Source of the DNA: an uncultured Methanomassiliicoccales archaeon
GTDB taxonomy: Archaea; Thermoplasmatota; Thermoplasmata; Methanomassiliicoccales; Methanomethylophilaceae
DNA: 64,000 bases
Direction of reading: 5' to 3'
Assembly: GCA_959597175.1 (NCBI GenBank)
Contig: CAUFXM010000003.1
Coordinates: 62,001 to 126,000, forward strand
The notes under the pieces are model-generated. The model was not told where the DNA came from and ran no database searches. It saw nothing but the letters and a program-made list of their open reading frames with translations. Below, piece after piece: positions 17,851 to 26,160 of this stretch. Both the position numbers and the translations under genes were made by a program. Within the stretch, counting starts at the first letter, position 1, and each line of letters starts with the position of its first letter.

Positions 17851-17860
17851 CATTTTAACC
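17851..17860 (+). promoter_or_regulatory. TATA box for the NFACT gene
   Basis: ACATTTTAAC is centred about 27 bases before the ATG at 17883, consistent with a leaderless transcript separate from tetR. Confidence 0.45.
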
Positions 17861-17882
17861 GTCGACCTCCGATTGGGGCGCC

Positions 17883-19820
17883 ATGAAGAAAGAGATGAGC
17901 TCCTTCGATGTTCGCTCCGTCGTCACCGAGCTTTCCGGCCTCGAGGGCGCCCACATGGACAAGATATACCACTGGGGCGCAGGGAACGTCCTGTTCAGGA
18001 TCAACGTCCAGGGGGAAGGGAAGCGGGAGCTCTTCTTCAGGGACAAGAAATGGCTGTACTGCCCCTCCGTAAAGCCCGAGACCCCCACCCTCCCCACGTC
18101 CTTCGCTTCCTTCCTGAGGAAGTACATCGACAACGCACGTGTGAACGGCATCAGGCAGGTCGGGTTCGACCGCGTTGTGGAGATGAGCCTCTCCAAGGCC
18201 GACGGCGATTACCAGCTGATCTTCGAACTGTTCGGCGGGGGAAACGTGCTGCTGGTGAAGGACGGCATCATATTGAACTGCCTGATCCAGAAGACATGGA
18301 GGGACAGGAAGACCCGTCCCGGCGAACCGTACCTCATGGCAAAGTCCAGGTTCGACCCCACCGAATCGTCCGAGGAGGACTTCGTCTCCTCGTTCAGGTC
18401 ATCGGATTCCGATGCGGTCCGGACCCTGGCGACATCCGTCAACCTGGGGGGCCAGTACGCAGAGGAGATATGCGACAGGGTCAGCATCGACAAGTCCACG
18501 CCGGCATCCCAAGTCGACGATGCGACCCTCGCCAGGATGTACTCCGCCATGAGGGGCATCGTAGATGCGGTGCTCACCTCACCCGAGCCTACGGCGTTCC
18601 TGAAGGACGGCGAGATCCAGGACTTCGCCCCGGTCGACATGGTATCCCACGCGGACCTGGAGAGGGTCCGCTACCCGACCATCTCCCAGGCCATCGATGC
18701 ATACATGAAGCAGATCGGGGAGGCCGAGGAGGAGGCTTTCGTCGACCCGCGGGTCGAGAAACTCCAGAAGAGGATCGCCAAGCAGGAGGAGACCCTGGAG
18801 GAGTACCGGGAACAGTGCGACGTGTACAGACGCAGGGCTGAGTCCCTCTACACCGAGTACGCCAAGGTCAGCGAGCTGCTCTCTGTGCTGCTGGAGCAGT
18901 CGACGAAGATCACGTGGGACAAGCTGAAGGAGGGGGCATCGAAGATCCCCTTCGTCAAGTCCATGGACCCCTCCAAGAACACGGTCACGGCAACGTTCGC
19001 CGGCGAGACGGTCACCCTCGACTACACCAAGAGCCTGGACGCCAACGCCTCCGACCTCTACCAGAAGGGCAAGGAGGTGGGGGAGAAGGCCAAGCGTGCC
19101 GAGGAGGCCCTGGAGGAGAGCCGCGCGGAGCTGGCCAAGGTCCAGAAGGGGATAGACAGGGCCAGGATGGAGGCGGCTGGCAAGGCCCAGCCGACCAAGC
19201 AGTTCTGGTTCGAGAGGTACAAGTGGTTCATCACATCGGGCGGCAAACTGGTGATCGCCGGAAGGGACGCCCACACGAACGACAACATCGTGAAGAAGCA
19301 CCTGAAGGACGGAGACCTGTACGCCCATGCAGACGTGCACGGGGCACCCTCCGTCATCATAAAGGACGGCGCCAAGGCCTCCGACCAGGAGCTCAGGGAG
19401 AGCTGCCAGTTCGCACTGGCACAGTCCAAGTCGTGGATCGCCGCGCTGTCCGAGGGGACGGCGTTCTGGGTCTACCCCGACCAGGTGAGCAAGACCCCCA
19501 ATCCGGGGGAGTTCGTCCCGAGAGGGGCATTCATCATCCGCGGGAAGAGGAACTACGAACACCATCTCCCTCTGGAGCTCGCCGTGGGCGAGGTCTACTA
19601 TCAGAATGCCAGGAAGGTCATGTGCGGCCCTGTGGAGTGCTTCTCCGGATCCGACCGCTACATGGTGATCCGTCCGGGCAAGAAGACTGGACGCATGTCC
19701 AACGAGATGGCGAAGCGCTTCGACGTCCCCGAGGAGGAGGTGTCCAGGATCCTGCCGCCCGGGGATTTCGAGATAACCCGCGAGGTCTGGCCATCGGACG
19801 AGGGGACGGAGAGGGACTGA
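17883..19820 (+). CDS. rqcH: NFACT family protein, archaeal Rqc2/RqcH homologue
   Basis: A 645-residue homologue of eukaryotic NEMF/Rqc2 and bacterial RqcH, which bind the split large ribosomal subunit and add C-terminal tails to stalled nascent chains. NFACT-N occupies about residues 1-280, with MSSFDVRSVVTEL at the start and an FDRVVEM segment. A helical coiled-coil M domain with two long charged stretches lies at about 300-450. The NFACT-R domain follows (KQFWFERYKWFITSGGKLVI, then GRDAHTNDNIVKKHL, and HADVHGAPSVIIK). Length is normal. No partner quality-control gene is adjacent. Confidence 0.94.
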   Translation: MKKEMSSFDVRSVVTELSGLEGAHMDKIYHWGAGNVLFRINVQGEGKRELFFRDKKWLYCPSVKPETPTLPTSFASFLRKYIDNARVNGIRQVGFDRVVEMSLSKADGDYQLIFELFGGGNVLLVKDGIILNCLIQKTWRDRKTRPGEPYLMAKSRFDPTESSEEDFVSSFRSSDSDAVRTLATSVNLGGQYAEEICDRVSIDKSTPASQVDDATLARMYSAMRGIVDAVLTSPEPTAFLKDGEIQDFAPVDMVSHADLERVRYPTISQAIDAYMKQIGEAEEEAFVDPRVEKLQKRIAKQEETLEEYREQCDVYRRRAESLYTEYAKVSELLSVLLEQSTKITWDKLKEGASKIPFVKSMDPSKNTVTATFAGETVTLDYTKSLDANASDLYQKGKEVGEKAKRAEEALEESRAELAKVQKGIDRARMEAAGKAQPTKQFWFERYKWFITSGGKLVIAGRDAHTNDNIVKKHLKDGDLYAHADVHGAPSVIIKDGAKASDQELRESCQFALAQSKSWIAALSEGTAFWVYPDQVSKTPNPGEFVPRGAFIIRGKRNYEHHLPLELAVGEVYYQNARKVMCGPVECFSGSDRYMVIRPGKKTGRMSNEMAKRFDVPEEEVSRILPPGDFEITREVWPSDEGTERD

Positions 19821-19900
19821 GAACCTCCATGGATGGTGCGTCCGCTATATATTGAGCACGCACAACTACTTCGAGTCCGACCTGCACTTCTCAGTCGCAC

Positions 19901-19910
19901 CTATATACTT
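19901..19910 (+). promoter_or_regulatory. TATA box for the first small membrane protein
   Basis: CTATATACTT lies about 40 bases before the ATG at 19945. A second TATA-like stretch, GCTATATATT, lies further upstream at about 19844-19853, suggesting tandem promoters. Confidence 0.5.
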
Positions 19911-19944
19911 GCATCGGGCGACTCGCCCGACATCACAGCTTGTG

Positions 19945-20433
19945 ATGACCATGGCAGAAATCAACAGAAACAGCATGATAGGGATCATCGGGATACTCGG
20001 AGCCATCCTGATGATCGTCGGTGTGTTCCTCAGCTGGATGGACCTGACGGTCAACATGGGGTTCATCGGCAGCGAGACCAGCTCCGCGTCCGGATGGGAG
20101 GTCTTCTCGGACGACGACTACTCGGAGGTGGCGTACAACTACGCGCCCGTGGTGGCCCTCGTCTGCGGGGTCCTGGCCCTCATCGCATCGGCCATACCGA
20201 CCATCTCCAACGGGAAGAACGGAAAGGTGCTGGGAATCGTGATCCTCATACTGGCCATCGTGTCGGTCATCGTCTCGGCCCTGTACTACAGCAACCTTGG
20301 CGAGTTCGATGAGGGGATCTTCGGCTTCGGAGCCTCGCTCGCCGCCGGTGCCGGCGTCTGGGTCTGCATCGCCGGCGGGGCCATCACCGCCATCAGCGGC
20401 ATACTGGACGTCCTGGTGATGAAGTCGAACTGA
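19945..20433 (+). CDS. small four-helix membrane protein, paralogue of the next gene
   Basis: A 162-residue protein with four hydrophobic helices: residues about 12-32, 68-90, 98-118 and 130-155. Between helices 1 and 2 is a short exposed loop ending in an acidic segment, GWEVFSDDDYSEVAYNYAP. I do not recognise a named family. Its layout and the motifs GWxV and YNYAP recur in the following gene (GWDVYQG, YDYAP), so the two are diverged tandem copies. The ATG at 19945 was chosen from the TATA position. GTG at 19942 and ATG at 19951 are alternatives. Confidence 0.8.
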   Translation: MTMAEINRNSMIGIIGILGAILMIVGVFLSWMDLTVNMGFIGSETSSASGWEVFSDDDYSEVAYNYAPVVALVCGVLALIASAIPTISNGKNGKVLGIVILILAIVSVIVSALYYSNLGEFDEGIFGFGASLAAGAGVWVCIAGGAITAISGILDVLVMKSN

Positions 20434-20558
20434 TGCCGCACAACCGCCCCCCCCCGGGGCGTCTTCCACCTCCCGTACCAACCCCTGCTGTCCACGCCAG
20501 CACACGTTTTATCCTGCTAATGACTGACATGTCTGCAGACATTCTGCTGGAGATGCAC

Positions 20559-21089
20559 ATGAAGGACAACATCAACATCGTGGGGTTCATCAGCTTCGTA
20601 GGGGCGTTCCTGATGATCCTCTCCGTGATACTGCACTGGGGTGCCGTGGAGATACCCCTTCTGAACATGACATCGTCGTTCTCGGGATGGGATGTGTATC
20701 AGGGACACCTCGACCTAGGACCTCTCGAGGCCTCTGGATTCGAAGTCACCGACATCACGTCGTACGACTACGCTCCGCTGTTCATGATCGCGGGCGGCAT
20801 CCTGGGGTTCGTATCCCTGGTGCTCAGGCTGGGACCGATGGCCAAGAGGGTCAAGGACATCGCGTCCCTGGTCACGCTCATAGTCTCGATTGCGGCGATC
20901 GCGGTGGCCGTCCTGTTCAACAACGACCTGGCCAACTACGATCTCTTCGGCATGCTCACAGCCGAGCCCTCCTACGGGATCTGGGTCGGAGTCGCCGGAG
21001 GGGTGCTTACGATCGTCGGCTGCGTCGGATGCATCCTGAAGAAGGAGCCCAGGTACTCGGACGGCATGGAGTACGGTATGGAACCCTGA
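20559..21089 (+). CDS. small four-helix membrane protein, paralogue of the preceding gene
   Basis: A 176-residue protein with four predicted membrane helices in the same order as its neighbour, with a loop SGWDVYQGHLD...SYDYAPLFM between helices 1 and 2 and a charged C-terminal tail (KKEPRYSDGMEYG). No functional family recognised. The ATG at 20559 is preceded by GGAG at a spacing of 6. The frame is open further upstream, but that part is proline-rich and unlike a natural N terminus. A TATA-like GTTTTATCC lies near 20507. The gene has its own promoter region, so the two copies may be regulated separately. Confidence 0.78.
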   Translation: MKDNINIVGFISFVGAFLMILSVILHWGAVEIPLLNMTSSFSGWDVYQGHLDLGPLEASGFEVTDITSYDYAPLFMIAGGILGFVSLVLRLGPMAKRVKDIASLVTLIVSIAAIAVAVLFNNDLANYDLFGMLTAEPSYGIWVGVAGGVLTIVGCVGCILKKEPRYSDGMEYGMEP

Positions 21090-21147
21090 TCCGGCCCGCA
21101 ATCGCGGGCCGCAAACCCCTTCATAGTGTCAACTGCATGAGAAATTA

Positions 21148-21224
21148 TGGTGCCCGCGCCGGGATTCGAACCCGGGTCAAAAGATCCGCAATCTCACAGG
21201 ATATCCAAGCTACCCCACGCGGGC
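21148..21224 (-). tRNA. tRNA-Arg (anticodon GCG)
   Basis: The acceptor stem GCCCGCG pairs with CGCGGGC, and the T arm is CCGGG-TTCGAAT-CCCGG. The anticodon loop TTGCGGA gives GCG (arginine, CGC/CGU), with CCA encoded at 21148-21150. The anticodon stem is weak (TGAGA/TCTTT with a T-T and a G-T pair), so the assignment depends on placing T33 correctly. It lies 32 bases downstream of the eS17 gene on the same strand and may be cotranscribed with it. Confidence 0.88.
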
Positions 21225-21256
21225 GATTGCTGCGGAATAGGATTGTGTTAAGGCGT

Positions 21257-21448
21257 TTATGCCTCAGGGTGAGACAGGTAGCGGGTGATGTAACCGGCGA
21301 TCCTGTTCCTCATCTTCACCGATGAGACATCCGTGAGTGTGCTGACCATCTCCTTGTTGGCCTCGAAGTCCTTGCTGAAGGCCTGAGGGTACTTGTTAAG
21401 GAGCTCGATTGACACTCTCTTGATGTAGGTGGGTCTTATTCTTCCCAT
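21257..21448 (-). CDS. rps17e: 30S ribosomal protein eS17
   Basis: A 63-residue archaeal/eukaryotic small-subunit protein. The sequence GRIRPTYIKRVSIELL, then FEANKEMVSTLTDVSSVKMR and NRIAGYITRYL is the complete eS17 domain and matches the usual length of about 62-67 residues. The ATG at 21448 is preceded by GGTGA at a spacing of about 6. A GTG three codons upstream is less likely. A TATA-like CTTTTAAATAGG lies at 21483-21494. tRNA-Arg follows on the same strand. Confidence 0.96.
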   Translation of the reverse strand: MGRIRPTYIKRVSIELLNKYPQAFSKDFEANKEMVSTLTDVSSVKMRNRIAGYITRYLSHPEA

Positions 21449-21482
21449 ATCATTCACCGAGTGAACCCGTTTAAGGGGATGT

Positions 21483-21494
21483 CCTATTTAAAAG
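21483..21494 (-). promoter_or_regulatory. TATA box for rps17e
   Basis: On the minus strand CTTTTAAATAGG lies about 38 bases before the ATG of rps17e, a strong archaeal TATA/BRE-like sequence. Confidence 0.55.
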
Positions 21495-21530
21495 TCGCTA
21501 TCAACCCAGGACGTTTGTCCGGGGTAGGAA

Positions 21531-21548
21531 GGACCCCTTTGAGGGTCC
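21531..21548 (-). terminator. hairpin after the TerB-like gene
   Basis: GGACCC and GGGTCC form a perfect 6-bp stem with a 6-base loop 8 bases beyond the TerB-like stop codon. Confidence 0.4.
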
Positions 21549-21555
21549 GTTGTGA

Positions 21556-22011
21556 TCAGAGTATTAGCTGGCGGAGCCACTCCGCCTCCTCTTCCGAGAT
21601 CTTCCCGTCCACGGCACACACCATCATGCAGACCAGGATTATGTCGTCCTTCAGCTCTGGAGACACGAGGCCCAGCAGATCCACGACGGAGTCCATCGTT
21701 GCCTTGTACCCCTCCGGCTTGTCCAGGCCGTTGTCGTAGAAGAACTTCTGAGCGTCCCCGTAACCGACATCCATCTCGAGGGTGAGATCCAGTATCGGCT
21801 TGATCAGAACGTACTCCTCCTCGGTGAGCTTCCCGTCAGCCGCCACAGCGCACAGTACGAAATCGGTGTAGATCGCAACGCCGTCCATGCCATCGGCAGT
21901 GATGTCCACAAGAGCGGGCAGGACGGCCGCAGTCTTCTCGGTGATCAGGTCGTTGTACGTCTGTGCGTCGAGGTGTTCCACGACATCGCATAGCATGTCG
22001 AAACTGCTCAT
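21556..22011 (-). CDS. TerB-like acidic helical protein
   Basis: A 151-residue acidic, all-helical cytoplasmic protein. Two copies of an EF-hand-like 'DGK(I/L)xEEE' motif, AVAADGKLTEEEYVLI and CAVDGKISEEEAEWL, are what one sees in TerB / tellurite-resistance-like domains, which bind metal through such acidic turns. Function in archaea is unknown to me. The strong TATA sequence ATTTATATAT at 22031-22040 on the minus strand puts the transcript start close to this ATG. There are no obvious partners (no other ter genes nearby). Confidence 0.78.
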   Translation of the reverse strand: MSSFDMLCDVVEHLDAQTYNDLITEKTAAVLPALVDITADGMDGVAIYTDFVLCAVAADGKLTEEEYVLIKPILDLTLEMDVGYGDAQKFFYDNGLDKPEGYKATMDSVVDLLGLVSPELKDDIILVCMMVCAVDGKISEEEAEWLRQLIL

Positions 22012-22030
22012 GATGCTCGGACCGACGACG

Positions 22031-22040
22031 ATATATAAAT
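22031..22040 (-). promoter_or_regulatory. TATA box for the TerB-like gene
   Basis: ATTTATATAT on the minus strand, about 25 bases before the ATG at 22011, is consistent with a leaderless or nearly leaderless transcript. Confidence 0.55.
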
Positions 22041-22065
22041 CTGATTCCAGGGAACTCTCGGCACC

Positions 22066-22590
22066 TTACGAACGTTCCCGCAACAGGACCCTCGCCATGT
22101 CCATCTTCCACGGCGGGATGTGGCAGTAGCCTCCGGGGTTCCTGTCCAGGTAGTGCTGGTGGTACCCCTCTGCGGGGGACCAGAACGCCAGGGGCCCGCA
22201 CTCTGTGTGGAATTCCGGGTACTTCGCCCTCTCCGATTGCATGAACCTCTCGACTGTATCCCCATCCTCCGGATCCTCCCAGTACACCCCCGTCTGATAC
22301 TGGATGCCCACGTCGTTCCCCTGTCTGCGCTCCTGGGTCGGGTCTATCAGGAACATGAACACCGTCAGGACATCCTCAAGGGAGAGGGCCGAGGGATCGT
22401 ACTCCACCTTCACCGCCTCCCTGTACCCGAACCTGCCGGAGCACACGAGCATGTAGTCCGGCACGAAATGGGGATCACCGTTGGCGTAACCGCACTCCGT
22501 GGATGTAATGCCGGGCAGGTCCTGCAAGGCCTTCTCCAGGCCCCAGAAACATCCCCCTGCCAGGAATATGCGCTTCTCTTCCCCGGCCAT
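22066..22590 (-). CDS. msrA: peptide methionine-S-sulfoxide reductase MsrA
   Basis: Reduces methionine-S-sulfoxide in oxidised proteins. The catalytic motif GGCFWGLEKAL is at about residue 12, followed by TECGYANGD and the conserved DPTQERRQGNDVGIQY and HQHYLDRNPGGYC. The C-terminal cysteine in GYCHI could serve in resolving the sulfenic acid. At 174 residues it is full length. It begins 1 base after the thyX stop codon and is therefore in an operon with thyX and the TraB-family gene upstream. Confidence 0.97.
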   Translation of the reverse strand: MAGEEKRIFLAGGCFWGLEKALQDLPGITSTECGYANGDPHFVPDYMLVCSGRFGYREAVKVEYDPSALSLEDVLTVFMFLIDPTQERRQGNDVGIQYQTGVYWEDPEDGDTVERFMQSERAKYPEFHTECGPLAFWSPAEGYHQHYLDRNPGGYCHIPPWKMDMARVLLRERS

Positions 22591-22591
22591 G

Positions 22592-23248
22592 TCACGGCCT
22601 GCGGGGCTTCCCGCAGCTCAGCTTCCCCTCGGGACAGGGGCCCCTGACGCAGGGCGGACCGGCGTCCTTGAATATAACCGGGGACACCTCGCGGCACAGC
22701 CTGAGCATCTCGTCCGCCATCTCCCTGATCTCCCACTGGGCGCGGTTGCAGCATCTGAGAGAGAAGAAATGCAGGAGCTCCCTGGCATTCATAGTGATGG
22801 TGATGTTGGTGGTGCAGCCGTTGGGCAGCAGGTACCTGGCATCCTCGGCGGGGATCCCCATCGACTCCAGCCTGCCGTATGCATCCCAGATCGAGGCCAT
22901 GGTCTCGTCGAACACCCTCCTGGCCTCCGGGTCGCCCTCCACGGTGTGCGGCACCACATATGTCGGCTCCTTCATGGACACGTACCTCTGGCTCTGCTGG
23001 GAGAACGACGCAACCCTGTGTCTGACCAGCTGGTGCGTCAGGGCGCGCGAGACCCCCTCCACGGAGAACGTGAACACCGCATGCTCGATTACGGAGTGAT
23101 GCCCCATCCCGACGATGCGGGACAGCACTCTCTCGGCGTTGATGTCCTCCACGATCTCGTACGACGGGCGCTCCGAATAGCAGGAGTTCCCCGCAGCGGC
23201 GCAGATTGCATCGGCGTTCTCGGTGTGTGCCAACAGCTTGACTATCAT
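22592..23248 (-). CDS. thyX: flavin-dependent thymidylate synthase ThyX
   Basis: Makes dTMP from dUMP using FAD, NADPH and methylene-folate (or an archaeal pterin). The ThyX signature RHRVASFSQQSQRY is present at about residue 76, preceded by GHHSVIEHAVFTF. The active-site region near EIREMADEMLRLC is also conserved. At 218 residues it is the usual length. The C-terminal tail is cysteine-rich (CVRGPCPEGKLSCGK), which I recall from other archaeal ThyX proteins. Its ATG overlaps the expected stop codon of the upstream TraB-family gene as ATGA. Confidence 0.96.
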   Translation of the reverse strand: MIVKLLAHTENADAICAAAGNSCYSERPSYEIVEDINAERVLSRIVGMGHHSVIEHAVFTFSVEGVSRALTHQLVRHRVASFSQQSQRYVSMKEPTYVVPHTVEGDPEARRVFDETMASIWDAYGRLESMGIPAEDARYLLPNGCTTNITITMNARELLHFFSLRCCNRAQWEIREMADEMLRLCREVSPVIFKDAGPPCVRGPCPEGKLSCGKPRRP

Positions 23249-23960
23249 CTCGGTTCCCTCCCTTCCAGACCATGTCCCTGACCCTGTCCATGCGTTCCGG
23301 GTCCCTCAGATCGGCCAGCCTGATCTTCCTGATCACCGGGTCGGTGAGGAGCTTGCAGATCCCCTCCACGTGGGCATCGCCGACCACGACAACCATGTTG
23401 GAATGGGTCTCGGACGCCTTGTTGATCTGCTCCGCCATGTGGACGTTCCTCTCGTCGATGAGCTTTCTAACCAGGGTGGGGTATTTCCTGCGCATTGCCT
23501 CCACGTACCTGTCCTCGTCCTCGGCGAAGCTCTCCTGGACGGCCTCCACCTTGCGCCTGCCCCCGATGGAGTCGGATATGCCGGAGAGACGGTACCTGAT
23601 CCTCTCCGAAGCGGACATCTCCTCCCACATCTCGTTCATGACCTTCATTGCATCTGTGTCGATAGGTATTATCTCCGCACCGGCAAGTCTGCCGGTGTTC
23701 ACAGCGGCAAGGAACTCCCCTCCGACCTGTGCCCCGTATTCCTCGGACATCCTCTGCTGGTACTTGGCGGTCTGTTTGTAGATGGCGGACATCTCCGGCT
23801 CCGAACCCTCGCCCTTCGGATCGTCCTGGGCCTTCATGAGCGCGTTGTAGCGACCCATGTCCAGCTCTATCAGGACGGCGTCGGGCCAGGTGTTCTTCAC
23901 GATAAACGACACGGGCTCTGCCAGATTGAAGACGTGTCCCGTGCCGATGATCGTTATCAT
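23245..23960 (-). CDS. TraB-domain protein with probable 3' frameshift
   Basis: A TraB/PrgY-type protein: IIGTGHVFNLAEPV at the start, VLIELDMGRYNAL, and the C-terminal VVVVGDAHVEGICKLL. The two GxxH-type motifs and the EL(D) motif resemble TIKI/TraB putative metal-dependent peptidases. The domain is complete at about residue 235. As sequenced, the frame does not stop there: it runs on to 22410 through the whole of thyX in another frame. One extra G in the AAGGGAGGGAA tract would give the ending WKGGEPR with a TGA overlapping the thyX ATG. The coordinates given are that intended end. The ATG at 23960 is favoured by a TATA-like sequence at 23983-23992. Confidence 0.75.
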
Positions 23961-24025
23961 GACCCTGCGAACACCGTCCACGATATTATGGTATTGGGAA
24001 CGTCCTCAGATCGTCTCCTTGAATA

Positions 24026-24346
24026 GGTCGTCGACGATCCCATCGGAGGACGGTATCGGTGATTTACGGATGAGAGCCCGTACGAGATGCCATTCGACGA
24101 TGCATCATTGATGCCATTTCAACAATGATTTGTAAGCCATCTTGTTCAATCATGTTCAACAGACATTGTATACAACAATTGTTTTTTCATATACAACGGC
24201 CATATATCAATCGGCATGGACACACCGTCCTCAACACGCCAATCCGATCATCCGATCGCGCTTACAGAATACCTTATAAAGACCCCCGTCATCAAAGTCT
24301 CGAAATTCATGGTGCCTGCAACACATCTCCGCCCGGAGGTCCGACT
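24026..24346 (+). promoter_or_regulatory. AT-rich 386-base regulatory interval upstream of the ABC exporter
   Basis: No gene is seen between the TraB-family start and the ABC gene. The interval is much lower in GC than its surroundings and holds overlapping palindromes TTGTATACAA (24166-24175) and AACAATTGTT (24174-24183), a TTCAATCATGTTCAAC direct repeat just upstream, and the TATA box CTTATAAAG at 24273-24281 for the ABC gene. The dyads sit about 100 bases upstream of the TATA box, as expected for an activator or distal operator. Confidence 0.5.
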
Positions 24347-25249
24347 GTGAACGCGATATCCGTCCGCGATCTCCGCAAGAGCTACGGCGACGTGGAGGCG
24401 GTGAAAGGCATATCGTTCGACGTTCCGGAAGGCTCTTTCTTCGCCTTCCTCGGACCGAACGGCGCTGGAAAGTCCACCACGATCTCGATCGTCTGCTCCC
24501 TCCTCGCACGGGACTCTGGCTCGGTCGAACTATTCGGCAGGGACGTGTCCGATCCGACCGTGAAGGGTGAGATCGGCGTCGTCTTCCAGGATCCGATGAT
24601 GGATTCCAGGCTCACGGTGAGGGAGAACCTGACGCTGAGAGGGGGCCTGTACGGCATCCGTGGGGACACGCTGAGGACGGCAGTCGGCCGCGCGATATCC
24701 ATCTCCGATAGCTCGGAGTTCGCCGACCAGAGATACGGGACGTTGTCCGGGGGGCAGAGGCGCAGGGCCGACATCGCCAGGGCACTCGTCCATGGGCCCA
24801 GGCTGCTGCTCCTGGACGAGCCGACCGCCGGGCTCGACCCGCAGACCAGGAAGCGCATATGGGACACCGTCGACTCCCTGAACCGGGATGAAGGCATCAC
24901 GGTGTTGCTCACGACCCACTACATGGAGGAGGCCGCTGGAGCCGACGACATCGTCATCATTAATCACGGCGAGATCGCAGCCCACGGGACCCCGTCCATG
25001 CTGAGGGAGACGTACTGCTCCGACTGGATGGCCGTGGTCCCGAAGGACATGGATCTCGTCAGGGGATTGCTCGACGGCAGGGACATCCCTTACAGGGTTC
25101 ACGCGGACACGGTGGAGATCCAACTTGCCCGCACCACCGATGCCATCCCGATTGTCGCGATGCTCGACGGCCTGGTGGAGTCGCTGGAGGTCAGGACCGG
25201 GACGCTCGACGACGCCTTCATCAAGATCACAGGGGAGGGGATGGAATGA
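24347..25249 (+). CDS. ABC-2 type exporter, ATP-binding subunit
   Basis: A 300-residue ATPase of the drug/daunorubicin-type exporter group. Walker A is FLGPNGAGKSTT (about residue 38), the signature LSGGQRRRADIARAL (about 137), Walker B LLLLDEPTAGLDP, and the switch histidine is in LLTTHYMEEA. About 80 further residues follow, as usual for DrrA-like subunits. The start is GTG at 24347, since a perfect GGAGGT lies 6 bases upstream, although the frame is open for 74 codons before it. The permease gene overlaps its end by four bases (ATGA). Confidence 0.95.
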   Translation: MNAISVRDLRKSYGDVEAVKGISFDVPEGSFFAFLGPNGAGKSTTISIVCSLLARDSGSVELFGRDVSDPTVKGEIGVVFQDPMMDSRLTVRENLTLRGGLYGIRGDTLRTAVGRAISISDSSEFADQRYGTLSGGQRRRADIARALVHGPRLLLLDEPTAGLDPQTRKRIWDTVDSLNRDEGITVLLTTHYMEEAAGADDIVIINHGEIAAHGTPSMLRETYCSDWMAVVPKDMDLVRGLLDGRDIPYRVHADTVEIQLARTTDAIPIVAMLDGLVESLEVRTGTLDDAFIKITGEGME

Positions 25250-26103
25250 ACCCCTGCCTCTCGCTCGCCAGGAGGAACGTCCTCTGCTACTTCCGCGACA
25301 GGGCATCCGTGGTGTTCTCGCTGATGGCCGTTCTCATCGTGGTGCTCCTGTACCTGCTGTTCCTGAGGAACATGCTCACGGAGTCCTACCCGGACATGGA
25401 GGGCATGTCAGGCCTCATGGATGCCTGGGTCATGGCCGGGATCCTGGGGATAGTGCCGGTCACCACATCCGCAGGCTCCCTTCAGACGATGGTGGAGGAC
25501 AGGGCCAACGGCAGGATGCGTGACATCCTGGTCACGCCGATGAGACCCTGGGAGGTCGCGGCTGGATACATCGTCAGCACCTTCCTGGTGGGGCTCATCA
25601 TGAGCGCCCTCACCCTGGCGGTCTGCGTCGCTTACCTTGCCGTGACCGGCTGTCCGCTCTCCGCCTCAGGTATCCTGACGTCGGCGGTCCTGCTGATCCC
25701 CTCGTCACTCTCCGGCTCGATCATCGTCTACGCGATAACTTCGTACTTCAGGAGCACCGGGGCGTTCTCCGGGTTCTTCGTTGTGGTCAGCGTACTGATC
25801 GGTTTCCTCGCCGGGATCTACATGCCGATGGGTACGATGCCTGACGGGATGCAGATCGTCGGGACCCTAGTGCCTGCCAGCCACATGGCTGCCCTGTTCC
25901 GCGAATCCCTGGCGGGCGATGCGATGGGCGATGTGTTCGCAGGGGCTCCCACCGAGACGCTGGACTCCTTCAGGACCGACATGGGGTTCGACCTGTCCCT
26001 GGGAGGGTTCCAGTTCGACCCGGCGACCTCGCTGCTGTACGTGACTGCGGTGACAATTCTGTTTTTCGCTATCGCCGTCATCGGGATCCGGGGCCGCAGA
26101 TGA
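25246..26103 (+). CDS. ABC-2 type exporter, permease subunit
   Basis: A 285-residue membrane protein with six hydrophobic helices (near residues 22-42, 60-80, 105-130, 140-160, 170-195 and 262-282) and the ABC2_membrane pattern, including MVEDRANGRMRDILVTPM in the loop before helix 3 and ASHMAALFRESLAG in the last long external loop. It pairs with the preceding ATPase to form a DrrAB-like exporter. The substrate is unknown, but such pairs often export drugs or lipids. Confidence 0.92.
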   Translation: MNPCLSLARRNVLCYFRDRASVVFSLMAVLIVVLLYLLFLRNMLTESYPDMEGMSGLMDAWVMAGILGIVPVTTSAGSLQTMVEDRANGRMRDILVTPMRPWEVAAGYIVSTFLVGLIMSALTLAVCVAYLAVTGCPLSASGILTSAVLLIPSSLSGSIIVYAITSYFRSTGAFSGFFVVVSVLIGFLAGIYMPMGTMPDGMQIVGTLVPASHMAALFRESLAGDAMGDVFAGAPTETLDSFRTDMGFDLSLGGFQFDPATSLLYVTAVTILFFAIAVIGIRGRR

Positions 26104-26160
26104 TGGTGGACGTCGGAAGATATGATGAATTTCTGCCGATATGATCAATGATCGGCAATT

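Noticed and set aside
21148..21224. Reading the tRNA as another amino acid by shifting the anticodon stem one base
   Set aside because: Shifting would lose T33 and the stem pairing; placing TTGCGGA as the loop keeps T33, so arginine GCG is preferred.
22410..23244. Downstream part of the long TraB-containing frame
   Set aside because: It overlaps all of thyX and the start of msrA in another frame with no conserved motif; the residues differ in character from the TraB part.
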